From: Nematostella vectensis | Taxonomy: Eukaryota > Cnidaria > Anthozoa > Actiniaria > Edwardsiidae | Length of the DNA: 64,000 bases | Assembly: GCF_932526225.1 (NCBI RefSeq) | Contig: NC_064037.1 | Location: 5,228,703 to 5,292,702, forward strand | Direction of reading: 5' to 3' | Part shown: positions 1 to 11,977 of the stretch, one piece after another | Position numbering within the stretch: the first letter of the stretch is position 1 | How the letters are laid out: each line of letters starts with the position of its first letter | Position numbers and translations under genes: made by a program | Notes under the pieces: model-generated | What the model was told of the DNA's origin: nothing | What the model saw: only the letters and a program-made list of their open reading frames with translations | The model's database searches: none

Positions 1-890
1 ATAAAAACATATTTACTGAATAACATATCACATCCCTTCCTTTTTGCTCTTAATTAATGTATAAAAATGATTCAAACCAACAATCGTCAATGGGCTTTCG
101 CTCGCGTGTCGCTAACAAATCCATATTGCAAGAAACAAAACGGTCTGATAGAATTCTTCAAAATAAATGCCACAACCAACACAAATAATGAAACGGCAAA
201 ACACAAAAATGTAGATTATAAGGTGAGCTTAGAATTGGGTGATTTATTTTGATAATATTCGTGCACGAGAGCTCAACACCGTTTTTATTTACATGAACAA
301 AAATGTAAATGCTACGCCTTGTTGTGGTTGTTCTTTTTAAACAATTCTTAAAAGAGTTCTGCAATAACAATCCCATATCCCCTTGTAAGTTAGCCAGCTA
401 ATGATTTAACTATGGTTAATTCCGGCCGTTTTATTAGTTAATCATCCTAGCATATTGATACATCAATCACAGTTTCAGTAATTATTTTAATATAGTATAG
501 TATTTTATCGAGCGCTAACTAATATCAAGGAGGATGAAGTTCTTTATTCACCCGAATGACATAAATAAAAGGCCCACATAAAAAAAAAATCAAAGGGCTC
601 TGTGAGCCAACTCGTGAATGCAAATTTGTTTTTCCAGTTATTTTCTTGTATGCATAAAAGATATACAGGGTGAATTTTGAACAAAGATGAACACATCCAA
701 GATGCTGAGAGCAAAGTAAAGCGACACAGAAAGCTCTGCGCACGAGGGTACTATACCACCGAGGCATTGCCGAAGTAGCCCCTGAGTAAAATTAGGTTTT
801 ATCCAAATTGGTATCTCACCGTTCGAACTGCTTTTGCTAGCATCTCAAATTTCGCCCTATTTTTTCCGGAAGCTACAGCTACAGTCATAC
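1..890. other. AT-rich DNA without a recognised gene
   Basis: Only short reading frames with no recognisable domain occur on either strand, and none is flanked by convincing splice signals. I see no RNA gene or transposon terminus here. Confidence 0.6.
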
Positions 891-1028
891 AATGTATTTT
901 AATATTTTAATGTATTTTAATATTTTAATGTATTTTAATATTTTAATGTATTTTAATATTTTAATGTATTTTAATATTTTAATGTATTTTAATATTTTAA
1001 TGTATTTTAATATTTTAATGTATTTTAA
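891..1028. repeat. 18-bp AT-only tandem repeat
   Basis: About 7.7 head-to-tail copies of an 18-bp unit (aatgtattttaatatttt), essentially without mismatches. The purity suggests recent expansion. It lies in intergenic DNA with no gene nearby. Confidence 0.95.
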
Positions 1029-2582
1029 GCATGTCAACATTCTGGAAAGGCGCAAAATCGTTAGTCGATGAATAAGCGTGTTTGAACGAGTTTTGTTTGA
1101 TATTTAGTACTTAACTTAGTACTTAACTCTTTTAGCACGAAATCGCTCTTTCAGCACCAATTCAAACAAATAACGCGAAAACCCAGAGACGCGAATCTTC
1201 AAGTACTAAAACGAGGAGAATTAAAAGCTTTGCTAGCATTTTACTTGTTTTGTTTGCAAACTAACAAGAAGAAGATCGATTGACGTCAGTGACGGAGGCG
1301 CAAGAGCACGCTCAACCCACATCGAAGACTTTTCTGAAAAAACTAGCTTATATATACTTTACGGCTATAACATGTGATGACCGTAGCGGTCACAAGTCGA
1401 TGACAAGGTTCTTCATAGTACTAAGCTTTTAACCGGAAGCTGGCCACCGGAAGTAGCGATACGGAAGTATGCCCACGACCTCCGGGAAGCACGAAAAACT
1501 AAAAGCAATCAAAAAAATCGGATCAAGCCAGGAAAAAAACCCAAGACATTCTTTCTTCTAAGCTGACTCGTTCCCAGTCGTAACGCAAGTTTTTTGGAAG
1601 GAAGATTTCGAAGGCGCGTAAAGGCTAAAGGGAAGGGAGCAAGTAACGTCTTTCCTTTCTCTTTCCTCTTCCCTTGAGGCTTTGCGACGTCTCCGAAAAC
1701 CATGTGAGACGACTGGGGACGAGTCAGTCTTCTAAGTATCGTATAAAAATTAGGACATTTCATCTGTCTGACTTTCGTGACTTTTGTGCCGTAAACGCAC
1801 AACAATTATGAAAATGGCTTCGGAATAACGATACTTTCTTAACTGATAATATACATGAAAAAAAATTATCAATTCTGATTGGCTAAGAGCAGTGCAATTT
1901 ATAGGAAATACAGTGCAAAAAAATAGGAAATACAGTGCAAAAAATAGGAAATTCAGTGCAGAAAAAAGGAAACACTTTTTCGTGGGGAAAGGAACACCCC
2001 TCCACCCCACTTATCCTACGCTATCTTGTTAACCGAATCCTACCTTTGAAGCTCTGAATATGTCTGAATATGTTGCGATTACGTCCAGGATTTAATCAAC
2101 CTGAGCGCCATATTTTCTCAAGTAAAATCACAGGCAGCCCAAGGCTACTGTTAGTGGTTTTAAAGGAATGTATGGGGGAATTCATATGTTAGCGAAAAAA
2201 ATACTTTATCGTGAAAAATGAAACTTTAGACCATGTAATATTTTGTTTGAGTCTTCTATATTTCAATTTTGCCGATAGAATTTCAGTAGAGCGAGATTGA
2301 AACCCGGCACGAATTGTGTTTCTTACTCTGTATGAAAATAGGAAAGGCTGGGGACTCCATCGGCTAACGGCCACCACACAACTACTTCGAGGCCCGATAA
2401 AACTCGCAAAAATAGACGAGACACCAATCCAGCGTCAAAACACTTTGAAAACATACTTTAGTTTTCAATAGAACCGAGTCACATGTCACCTATTTGCGAA
2501 TTTCACTTATATTTTTTCCACTTTTTCCCGCTGACTGTCGAATTCACCATCTGTGCAAACAGAGCGTGTGCACTTTCTAACC
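1029..2582. other. Intergenic DNA, no gene seen
   Basis: No supported gene. About four imperfect copies of a 20-bp phrase (taggaaatacagtgcaaaaa) lie at 1903-1965. The remaining reading frames are short and show no domain. Confidence 0.55.
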
Positions 2583-2769
2583 GAGGGCTCTAGGAACGAG
2601 GCGCTGCTCGGAAATTCAAACTTCGAGCAGTCGTCGGCACGACAACGGCCGCGCCGAGTGAGTGTCTACTGTCGCGCCACCAGCGTTGCAGGGAAAACAG
2701 CCCGACTAGGCGCGACGAAAGACTCCTCGAAGTTTGAATTTCCAAGCAGTGCCTCGTTCCTAGTGCCTC
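2583..2769. repeat. Inverted repeat bordering the 36-bp minisatellite
   Basis: The arm at 2583-2627 is matched in reverse complement by 2726-2769, about 44 bp with four or five mismatches. The spacer is about 100 bp and GC-rich. The right arm stops directly before the first minisatellite unit. The structure resembles a small foldback element. No matching arm was found on the far side of the array. Confidence 0.8.
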
Positions 2770-2774
2770 AAAGC

Positions 2775-5066
2775 GAGTCTGATGAAATCCCGCAATCCCT
2801 TGTCGCGTGCGAGTCTGATGGAATCCCGTCATCTCTTGTCGCGTTCGAGTCCGATGGAATCCCGTCATCCTTTGTCACGCGCGAGTCTGATGGCATCCCG
2901 TCATCCCTTGTCGCGTGCGAGTCTGATGGAATCCCGTCATCCCTTGTCACGCGCGAGTCTGATGGCATCCCGTCATCCCTTGTCGCGTGCGAGTCTGATG
3001 GAATCCCGTCATCCCTTGTCACGCGCGAGTTCGATGGCCTCTCGTCATCCCTTTTCGCGTGCGAGTCCGATGGCATTCCGTCATCCTTTGTCACGTGCGA
3101 GTCTGATAGAATCCCGTCATCCTTTGTCGCGTTCGAGTCTGATGGAATCCCGTCATCCCTTGTCGCGTGCGAGTCTGATGGAATCCCGTCATCCCTTGTC
3201 ACGTGCGGGTCTGACGAATCCCGTCATCCCTTGTCAAACGCGAGTCCGATGGCATCCCGTCATCCCTTGTCACGTGCGAGTCTGATGGAATCCCGTCATC
3301 CCTTGTCGCGTGCGAGTCTGATGGAATCCCGTCATCCCTTGTCACGTGCGAGTCTGATGGAATCCCGTCATCTCTTGTCGCGTGCGAGTCTGATGGAATC
3401 CCGTCATCCTTTGTCACGTGCGAGTCTGATGGAATCCTGTCATCCCTTGTCGCGTGCGAGTCTGATGGAATCCCGTCATCCCTTGTCGCGTGCGAGTTCG
3501 ATGGCATCCCGTCATCCCTTGTCGCGTGCGAGTTCGATGGCATCCCGTCATCCCTTGTCGCGTGCGGGTCCGATGACATCCCGTCATCTCTTGTCGCGTG
3601 CGAGTCTGATGGAATCCCGTCATCCCTTGTCACGTGCGAGTCTGATGGAATCCCGTCATCCCTTGTCACACGCGATTCCGATGGCATTACGTTATCCCTT
3701 GTCACGCGCGAATCCGATGGCACCCCGTCATCCCTTGTCACGCGCGAGTCCGATGGAATCCCGTCATCCCCTGTCACGCGCGAGTTCAATCGCATCCCGT
3801 CATCCCTTCTCGCGTGTGAGTTCGATGGCATCCCGTCATCCCTTGTCGCGTGCGAGTTCTATGGCATCCCGTCATCCCTTGTCGCGTGCGAGTCTGATGG
3901 GATCCCGTCATCCCTTTTCAAGCGCAAGCCTGACGGCATTCCGTCATCCTTTGTCACGTGCGAGTCTGATGGAATCCCGTCATCCCTTGTTGCGTGCGAG
4001 CCTGATGGAATCCCGTCATCCCTTGTCACGAGCGAGTCCGATTGCATCCCATCATCTCTTGTCGCGTGCGAGTCTGATGGAATCCCGTCATCCTTGTCAA
4101 GCGCGAGTTTGATGGCATTCGGTCATCCCTTGTCGCCTGCGAGTTCAATGGCATCCCGTCATCCCTTGTCGCCTGCGAGTTCGATGGCATCCCGTCATCC
4201 CTTGTCGCGTGCGAGTTCGATGGCATCCGGTCATCTCTTGTCGCGTGCGAGTCTGACGAATCCCGTCATCCCTTGTCAAGCGCGAGTCCGATGGCATCCC
4301 GTCATCTCTTGTCGCGTGCGAGTCTGACGAATCCCGTCATCCCTTGTCACGTGCGAGTCTGATGAAATCTCGTCATCCCTTGTCACGTGCGAGTCCGATG
4401 ACATTCTGTCATCTCTTGTCGCGTGCGAGTTCAATCGCATCCCGTCATCCCTTGTCACGTGCGAGTCTGATGGAATCCCGTCATCCCTTGTCGCGTGCGA
4501 GTCTGATGGAATCCCGTCATCCCTTGTCGCGTGCGACTCTGATGGCATCCCGTCATCTCTTGTCACGCGCGAGTTCGATGGAATCCCGTCATCCTTTGTC
4601 GCGTGCGAGTTCGATGGCATCTCGTCATCTCTTGTCTCGTGCGAGTTCGATGGCATCCCGTCATCCCTTGTCACGTGGAGTCTGATGGAATCCCGTCATC
4701 CCTTGTCGCGTGCGAGTCTTATGGCATCCCGTCATCCCTTGTCGCGTGCGAGTTCGATGGCCTCCCGTCACCCCTTGTCGCGTGCGAGTTCGATGACATC
4801 CCGTCATCCCTTGTCGCGTGCGAGTTCGATGGCATCCCGTCATCCCTTGTCGCGTGCGAGTCTGATGGCATCCCGTCATCCCTTGTCGCGTGCGAGTTCG
4901 ATGGCATCCCGTCATCCCTTGTCTCGTGCGAGTACGATGGCATCCCGTCATCCCTTGTCACGTGGAGTCTGATGGAATCCCGTCATCCCTTGTCGCGTGC
5001 AAGTCTGATGGCATCCCGTCATCCCTTGTCTCGTGCGAGTACGATGGCATTCCGTCACCTCATACT
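2775..5066. repeat. 36-bp minisatellite, about 64 copies
   Basis: Tandem units of 36 bp built around gagtctgatggaatcccg followed by tcatcccttgtcacgtgc. They vary mainly at a few positions, such as cacgtg/cgcgtg/cacgcg, tct/tcc/ttc and ggaatc/ggcatc. Because the unit is twelve codons and lacks stops in most frames, long overlapping reading frames run on both strands (519 codons forward from 2553, up to 210 codons reverse). These follow from the repeat and are not evidence of a gene. A few units are shorter by several bases (near 3208, 4252 and 4675) and change the frame. Confidence 0.97.
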
Positions 5067-7066
5067 GCAAGTCGGGATGGCACCCGGTCGCCACTGTTGT
5101 CTATGAGCCTGATGGCAATCCAGCCGTTTCCTGTATACACATATTAGCCAAATTGTGCACCTCGAGAAGCTAAAATTTTCCCGCAATAAGGCTTAAATTT
5201 TGGTTTAACAGAAAAATAAAGCTACTTTGCCGTTTATTACGATTTTCAATGTAAATTGTTCAATATAATTTATCTTGAATGGCTGCCATCTTGGATTGGC
5301 GGCCATCTTTGATTTTATAATTTCCATGACTGATCAAAGGATTCTTTGTACGGATTTACATGAAACTATACAAATACTTCATAGTCAATCTAGAAAGTAT
5401 AACTGAGAAGAAAATTAGATAAAAAAAACTAATTCTTAGCTTACTTTATGGATATCCGCTTAAATACTTGACATGCCAAAAAAAAACTGGAAGTGGCGTT
5501 CTAGTAAAAGCTGCCAAGTGTCTGCCAGTCGAACGTTTTGCATAGTTTCAGATATATATTTATGTATTTAGTGTATCTTTTGGTGATTATCATTATAACG
5601 CACTATATCTGTGCGCTCTGTAAGTACCAGGAAAGGGCGTATCCAATGTATGGATAATGGAATACACGTATCTCTTAATCAGGCTGCGAGGTAATTATAC
5701 CAGTATCATTTATTAAATGTACATTTCTATTGTTTAAGCAATAATAAATTATACCTCTATAAAACTGTAAGGATATTAAACTGGGCGTGGAGTCCTATCA
5801 CAAATTACTTGTGATGCCAATATCTATCACCTTGCCAAATTTCATGCTTGTACTAAAAAATGAACAATTCTGCACCATTTCCCTGTGCTAGAAGCGCGGT
5901 TACAAAGCGCGTCGTTTGAGAAGAAGAGCTTGTCGGGGGAGTAGGAGTTTAGGTAGAAATACGTGCTTTTTTTTTTATTCAACACTGGAAAGACATTTAG
6001 ATACATCGTTTTGGGGTAAAATTATCCTATGGCCCGTGGACTATTTGTTTTCGCATAAAGTTATAATTGTACAATATTGTAAAACAAGTAACAATATATT
6101 CGTTTTTATAAAAAGGTTCAAGTTATGCCCGGGCAAAAATACATAGCAAATTACCCGTGTGGATAGCGCCAGCATAACTGGCGAGACGGTGACCCAGCAT
6201 CACTGGCGAGACGGTGACCAAGTAAAGCCGGTGCCGTTTAGCACCATGTTAGGTGGCGTTCGGTCCAGCGATACTTTGCTGAGGAAGACTAAGGTATTCT
6301 TTTGGCTTGGCTAGCGAAGATTTCAGGGGTGGCCCACTACATGTCCACTTTAGTTCTGTTGTGTTTTCAGGTCAATATATCATGCCGCTGTTCATCGACC
6401 CTGAAGTCCAGTTGGATAAAACCAGAAATTATTGTTAATATTGCCGAAAAGCGTGCGAAAATCGCTATACATGGACGGGATTGATGAATACGCTTACTCT
6501 GGCACAAGTCGTTTACAGATTTCTTTGAAATTTTAATATTTTTATTCACTTTCTTTTAATCTTTTTGTTTTTATCACTTTGCATGTTTTCTCGCCATTAT
6601 ATCCTGTGCTCTACAGCCCTAGAAAATTCGTTTGAAAAAGCCATAAATATTTTGTATAAGTACCGAACGGGGCTTACAATTCAATAGCGAGTAGACCTCT
6701 ATTGAACAATCAGTGAGCTTACACAACAAGCAAGCATATGATAGCACTGGTTCGAATCTACATTGATACTGTGGAAAAAAGATTAAAAAACGGTAATGGG
6801 GAGAGCAACGATTCTTCGTTTACTCAATACATTCTATTGTTCTACACGCTCGACTTGTGTACCTACACAACCACGTGACAGGGCCTTTAAAGTTTGCCTG
6901 GTTTTGTAAGCATTCCCCTGTATCATCTATGTCTCATGTTAACGTGAGGTTTCGTGTTTTCGTAGTCTAATGATATTTCGACGAACTCCTTAAAACTAAA
7001 ATAAGTTTGCTCTTTAAGCATTATTTCTTGACTTTATTTTCGTAGATGTTACTACAATGTTAGAGC
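5067..7066. other. Intergenic DNA, no gene seen
   Basis: No supported gene. The one local structure is a 25-bp direct duplication at 6171-6220 (core ctggcgagacggtgacc), with one mismatch between copies. Confidence 0.55.
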
Positions 7067-7083
7067 AAGCCTGCCATGTAGGC

Positions 7084-7216
7084 GTTTACCCGCTGTTTCT
7101 ATAGCGACAAACCAGCCTCCAGCGATTCGTTGCCGCCATCTTGGATTTCGAGCAGAAATGATGGCGGCCACGAATCGCTGGAGGCTGGTATTTCGGTATA
7201 AAAACACCGGGTAAAC
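7084..7216. mobile_element. Foldback element (MITE-like)
   Basis: A near-perfect palindrome: 7084-7140 pairs with 7160-7216 across a 19-base loop, and the inner 30 bp differ at one position. A weaker extension reaches about 7067-7228. It has no coding capacity and would form a strong hairpin. The family is not identified. Confidence 0.8.
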
Positions 7217-7695
7217 ACCTGCAGGCTGTATTAGCGCGTCTAAAAATGATGCTCACTTGCTCAAAAAAGGCCAGTGCCAAGGACTATTGCTTTCCCGTTT
7301 GCACCGTTTCGTGTGCCCTGCTGGGTAAATATGTATTGTTAAAAAATCAAAAACTCACAATGATAATAAAATACCCTTTGTAATTCATACAATAAATACA
7401 TGTTTTATTTGTTAAACATAAATAAGACACATAATAAAGACACACAATATCTATTGATCACATACAGGCACTACAAAATACTCGAGGTTACCCCCCGATA
7501 AAGCCACATAGCCCCCCCCTCCCCTGAACACTTGCCGTACCCTTTAACACAAGCCACTCCCTGTTTGTAAACGTCACCTTTCGTATAAGACATCGCTGCC
7601 AAACTAGCACGCCTTCATCTTGACTCGTGCGTCGCGTAACTAACTGCTCTTCCCGCAAGCTAGTGTTATCAGCTTGTCTCAGATTCCTCACTACT

Positions 7696-8657
7696 ATGAA
7701 GGTTCTTCTACTTATCGCGTTAGTGGTACTTGGCGCATGCGCGAAGAAGCACGACAGGGAGAGACGCTTCCTTGTGGATGTAAGTCACGTGTTTAAGAAC
7801 CGATAACTTAAGCCGGCATTCCAGTATCGAAGGCAAATCACGCAAAGATAAGGAAAGTTCCGATCCTCCCTTCTTCGCTCGTCTAACGACACCGCATTCT
7901 TTGCTAGTGAAAATATATAAGTTAAACATTTTATTGGAACAAAAAAAAATAGGAACAAAACTTATTTCGAGTTACCAGGAGTTTTTCGAGCTATGGAGGG
8001 TGGAAAAACGTAGGAATTTAATTGGGACAGAAATCCAGTTGAACCTATACCACAAGCAATGGACCCCATCTTGAGATCCTACCGGGATTTACTATGTTTA
8101 TCTTGTTTTACAGACGTGTAGTACGGATGCCGACTGCGGTAAAAACAGATGCTGCATCAAATACCTCCACCTTTGTGCACCAAAGCGAGGCATTGACCAA
8201 TCCTGTAACTTCTCGGTATGAGAGGGGATGGTCTTATGAACACACACAAAATAGCGCAGTTATAGCACAGTAACGGGCCAGCCTGTAATGTCTTATGAAC
8301 ACACACAAAATAGCGCAGTTATAGTACAGTAACGGGCCAGCCTGTAATGTCTTATGAACACACACAAAATAGCGCAGTTATAGCACAGTAACGGGCGTAG
8401 ACCCCTTCCAGAGCCTTCAAAATAGGGCCCCTCCCCTCTAAGCAGATAAAAAAAGCAGCACATTTTTAGAACGCGATTTCGAATGTGCATGACTGGCCTT
8501 TTTTGTTCCCCATCCTGCTACGCTTCTGTTGTTCGATCTTTTTGCTTCATTCTTTTAGAATTACCACGGCTGTGGATGCCAAGACGGCCTGTTCTGTCAG
8601 GTGGCCAAGTGTTTCGGCACCTACAAGTACTACCGCTGCCTACCTGCTGTTGCCTAA
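7696..8657 (+). CDS. Secreted cysteine-rich peptide, prokineticin/MIT/dickkopf-like, copy 1
   Basis: Three exons, 7696-7779, 8114-8215 and 8559-8657, all phase 0 with GT-AG borders, give a 94-residue precursor. Exon 1 holds a signal peptide (about residues 1-16, hydrophobic core LLLIALVVLG), then a basic stretch ending RERR, a likely furin-type site. Four residues (FLVD) then lead to the cysteine domain. Exon 2 has the spacing C-x5-C-x4-CC-x6-C then C before NFS. Exon 3 has CGC, then C, C and a final YRC. The ten cysteines and the lone residues before the first Cys resemble prokineticin/MIT-type and dickkopf/colipase-fold peptides. A second copy lies 3.3 kb downstream in the same orientation with identical exon phases. 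Whether it is a hormone-like signal or a venom-type component cannot be told. AATAAA signals follow at 8747 and 8763. Confidence 0.82.
8232..8398. repeat. 59-bp tandem triplicate in intron 2 of peptide gene 1
   Basis: Copies start at 8232, 8291 and 8350. The third is partial, breaking off about 10 bp before the unit end. They are nearly identical (one a/g difference in the tatagcacag part), so the expansion is recent. The array starts 16 bases after the exon 2 donor. Confidence 0.95.
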
Positions 8658-8746
8658 GCTGCAAGGCGTGGAATGAGCGAGAACAACCATAACAACAACA
8701 ATGAGAACTGTTGAAACCAAAGACACTGTAATACCAAAAAAGAAGA

Positions 8747-8768
8747 AATAAAATTACCGTGTAATAAA
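8747..8768 (+). promoter_or_regulatory. Polyadenylation signals of peptide gene 1
   Basis: Two AATAAA hexamers, at about 8747-8752 and 8763-8768, lie 90-110 bases after the stop codon, the expected distance for a short 3' UTR. Confidence 0.6.
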
Positions 8769-9307
8769 ATTATCGTGCATAATCCACGCCAGTATCTAGT
8801 GTTAGAGGTCTCCCGTGGGGGTTTGGGAGAAAGGTTACGAACGGTTCCTCCCGAGTTGCCCGCGCTATATGGTCAGCGCTATTATGCTTGAACAGCATAT
8901 TTGGCCATGCTGGCATTGCATAATTCACTCATTCTCCTTCCCAGAGTCTTTTACCGCTGCTACAAAGTTACTTGGGCTCTTGAATTGCCATCAACAGGTA
9001 CATCCGAAAGGTTTAGAGTAAAGAGGTAATAAAAACTCTTTCCCTTGACATATCTGCTTCCCATTTCCACACGCAACAACAGCAAAACCTTTTCCCCACA
9101 GAACGCCCATTCCTTCTTCCACCAGTGATTCTTCGGTCGGATTTGGTAAACGAACTATACAAATTTTTTTAGGTGATTATTTCGAGACCTTTTCACATAG
9201 TTTTTTTTATTTAAGTATCGAATCAGTTGAATGAAGCAATAAAAAGGTTGTGGTAAGGGCTCTTAAAACTGCACACGAAAGTCACGTGTATGATTTAAAT
9301 GTGATAG

Positions 9308-10256
9308 TTAGGGAAGGGTCATTATTTATCGTGGGCGGGGAGGGGGGGGGGAAGTCTGCAAAGTTTAATTTTTTTCAGGTCAAAAATTCCGACCCTCCCC
9401 CAAAAAGGCGACCAAAATTTAAGGCCCTCCCCCAGTACAAAAACAATGTAAATTCATTAACTTCATCCATGGAATTTTTTTAATTCAGGTACAGAATATT
9501 GAGAAAACAGGACATGCTTAGAAGAGACCCCCTAAAATATCGGGTTTATTTTATTAAAATTATAGTCTAGCCGTGGGATTCTCTTTACGTACGACAGTTT
9601 CTACCAGGAGAACCAAAAGATTTATGATTGTATAAGCACTTTTGCTACGGTGCCGTGATGTACTAAAAACTGGGCACTTTGTCAAGAAAAAAAATGCTTT
9701 CGTTTATGTTAACCGGGAGATGGCCTGAATGTTGCTGTTTTCAGCATTTGTCCTTATTGCGCTGAGCACTATTTCGGGGTTCGGAACACTATTTCACGGA
9801 AAGGAAGTGAAAAAGCTATTCAGGTTTAGTATATTACCTCCGAGGGAGAATATTGAGGGACATGCTGAAAGGAGACCCCCGCGCGCCGAATCGTTATGTG
9901 TGTGAGGGGGGGGGGGGGGGGGGGGTAGGCCCATGCAATGGTTGAAAAGTTAGTGGGGAAGTGACATTAATGGAAATTCGAAAACCGAAACTTCAAAAGA
10001 TAAAAAAAATAGAAGCGCCAGTCAAACGGAGTCATGAGAGTAAAGTCAGAGGCCCATCATATTTATTTATTTAATTTTTAGGGGGTCCCCAGAAAATTTT
10101 GAAATTCCCGACTATTAGGAGGCTCGGAAATTGATCAGAACACCTTTCTAAAATAATGCCCTCCCTAAACCCTGTTTAAAAATTGAGGCCCTCCCCCGAA
10201 TCGGCTCTCAAAAAATTGCAGCCTTCTCCCCCGTTAAATAATGACCCTTCCCTTAT
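9308..10256. mobile_element. Non-autonomous DNA transposon (MITE-like), about 0.95 kb
   Basis: Terminal inverted repeats of about 22 bp (gggaagggtcattattta at the left, its complement at 10233-10256) enclose DNA rich in G or C runs, including a G tract of about 20 at 9906. No transposase frame is present. It fills much of the gap between the two peptide genes. Confidence 0.7.
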
Positions 10257-10749
10257 CTCAGTTGCTGTGTTGTCGTGATGATAAATTTTCATATATTTTC
10301 AAAATCTTCATGCTCGAAAATGGGCAAGGACACCAGACTACTAATTTATCTTTTCGTGATTATTACTGAGACTCATCCTTAGCCAAGGTCTGTTTGCAAG
10401 GTCTGAATAAACACCGAATCCCAAAAAAACCAATAGAGGCTATGCACCTATTGACGAAACGCATTCAATTTAGCACCACAAGCAGACAGATTACACAAAC
10501 ACCTAACACAGTCATTCAATAGTTCAATCCTCTTAGTTTGCCAAGCTGACTCAAGGGGTAGACAAAAGACATGGGGCTCTAAACAATAGCACCAATAGAA
10601 AATCGTAGTTTGCTAGCTGAGCAAAGAGAGCGAGAGAGATTCCAGCTGATAACGATAAATGAATTATAGCCATGTCATTTTTACTTTAAAAAATCAAAGG
10701 CAAAGATAAAAGAAAAAGAAAAACAGAAAAAATTAAATAAACCGCCGTT

Positions 10750-10787
10750 ACACACACACACACACATATACATATATATATATATAG
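10750..10787. repeat. Compound (CA)n(TA)n microsatellite
   Basis: About eight CA units run into a TA tract. It is intergenic, 240 bp upstream of peptide gene 2. Confidence 0.95.
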
Positions 10788-10968
10788 TATCCCCGTAATT
10801 ATAGTAATACAGGCAGGGGAATTAGGGAGTTTCTGCTTGCAATACTAGTTATGTTTTGCATTGATTCTATTCATCGTTAGGGAGTAGATAAAGACCAGGG
10901 AACCCCTCCTTCTTGTTAAGCAAACAACCGCGTCACCCTGTGAGTAGCAAAGTAAACACAGTGCTTCG

Positions 10969-10976
10969 TATATAAC
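10969..10976 (+). promoter_or_regulatory. Probable TATA box of peptide gene 2
   Basis: The motif tatataac lies 52 bases before the ATG at 11028, compatible with a short 5' UTR. Copy 1 has a weaker match (cgtataaga) at about 7575. Confidence 0.4.
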
Positions 10977-11027
10977 TGGCGCGTTTTAAGAGACCACTCC
11001 ACTGAAGACTTTGTTCGCTCCGTCACC

Positions 11028-11977
11028 ATGAAGTCCGCCATCTTGTTTCTCATGTTAACGCTTGTATTCGCTGCCGAGGCGGAAAGGCACAAGAGATGGC
11101 TTTGGAAGGTAAGAAAGTCCCACAACACTGATGAGTATGTTGAACTTTAAAAGCACTTCTATTGATATAAAGAGATATTGAATCGGAGAAGATTTCAGGG
11201 TTTGTCATGGAGGTTTTAGAAAATCTAGATTTTGCTTCTTGCGAGAAAGTTTTTTTTTTATTTCTTTTCCAGGCATTTGAGACGGTTAAATGCTTGTGTT
11301 TGGGCAAAAAAATGTGTAGAATCAAAAAGCCCAAACTGTCGTGATCTCGTACCAATCTATCTAATCCAATCTATTAAATTCCAAACTAGTTTCAATGAAA
11401 ATACAAATATTTTATAGGCATACCACGGGTAAAGACGGTTCACTACTGATAGTTCATGATTACTTCGGTTATAATTCCAACAATTTAAGAGCTAAAATCA
11501 CAGCGTGCGTGTCCCAAACTTGTCTCTTTTTTAGACATGCAGTACGGACGTTGACTGTGGTGTGGACCGCTGCTGCATTTCTGTACTGAAAATCTGCGCT
11601 CCCAAGAGAGAAGAGGGGGAATCCTGCAATTTCTCGGTAAGTGATAAGCCACTCCGAAAAAAAACTACATCTATATCATCATCTTCATCAATCTCGACGC
11701 CGTATTCGCCATTCTTACATTGCGCGGGGGGACTGGGTCGAATTGATAAGCGGACAGCCATGCCTAGAATGTTCCAAGAATGCTGTTTGCTTATCAACTC
11801 AATCCAATTCCCCGCGATACGAAAGAATGGCGAATCACGCCGTATCGCATGACTCTCTCGTTTCAGCACCTTCATGGCTGTGACTGCAAAGATGGCCTGA
11901 CTTGTCAGCCGTACGGGAGCCTCATCACCCTCTACAAGTGCATGCCGGAGCCTGGCTCAGGAGGAGGCGCTCTTTAA
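11028..11977 (+). CDS. Secreted cysteine-rich peptide, prokineticin/MIT/dickkopf-like, copy 2
   Basis: Three exons, 11028-11108, 11535-11636 and 11867-11977, all phase 0, give a 97-residue precursor. The start has a good context (caccATG) and a TATA-like motif upstream. Residues 1-19 look like a signal peptide (core ILFLMLTLVFAA). A basic site (RHKR) precedes WLWK and then the first cysteine. Exon 2 matches copy 1 at every cysteine (C-x5-C-x4-CC-x6-C) and in the CAPKR and SCNFS phrases. Exon 3 has CDC, a single C, and YKC near the end, with a Gly-rich tail. Copy 1 has one additional cysteine in exon 3, so the disulfide pairing may differ. Exon 2 is much better conserved than the signal peptide, consistent with selection on the mature domain. 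Confidence 0.83.
11697..11843. mobile_element. Foldback MITE inside intron 2 of peptide gene 2
   Basis: Arms of about 60 bp, 11697-11758 and 11781-11843, are inverted copies of each other (core attcgccattctt) with about 80 per cent identity and a short loop. The element lies entirely between exons 2 and 3 and ends 24 bp before the exon 3 acceptor. Confidence 0.8.

Noticed and set aside
2553..4112. 519-codon forward frame with repeated ESDGIPSSLVAC
   Set aside because: All but about 75 codons lie in the 36-bp minisatellite, several other frames are equally open, and no splice or promoter signal supports it. Kept as a repeat, not a gene.
6735..6765. B-box-like ggttcgaatct suggesting a tRNA
   Set aside because: No A-box at the right distance and no cloverleaf can be drawn.
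11531..11875. Antisense frame of 114 codons over peptide gene 2
   Set aside because: It is the reverse strand of exon 2 plus the intron hairpin. The forward exons have splice sites and a conserved cysteine pattern.
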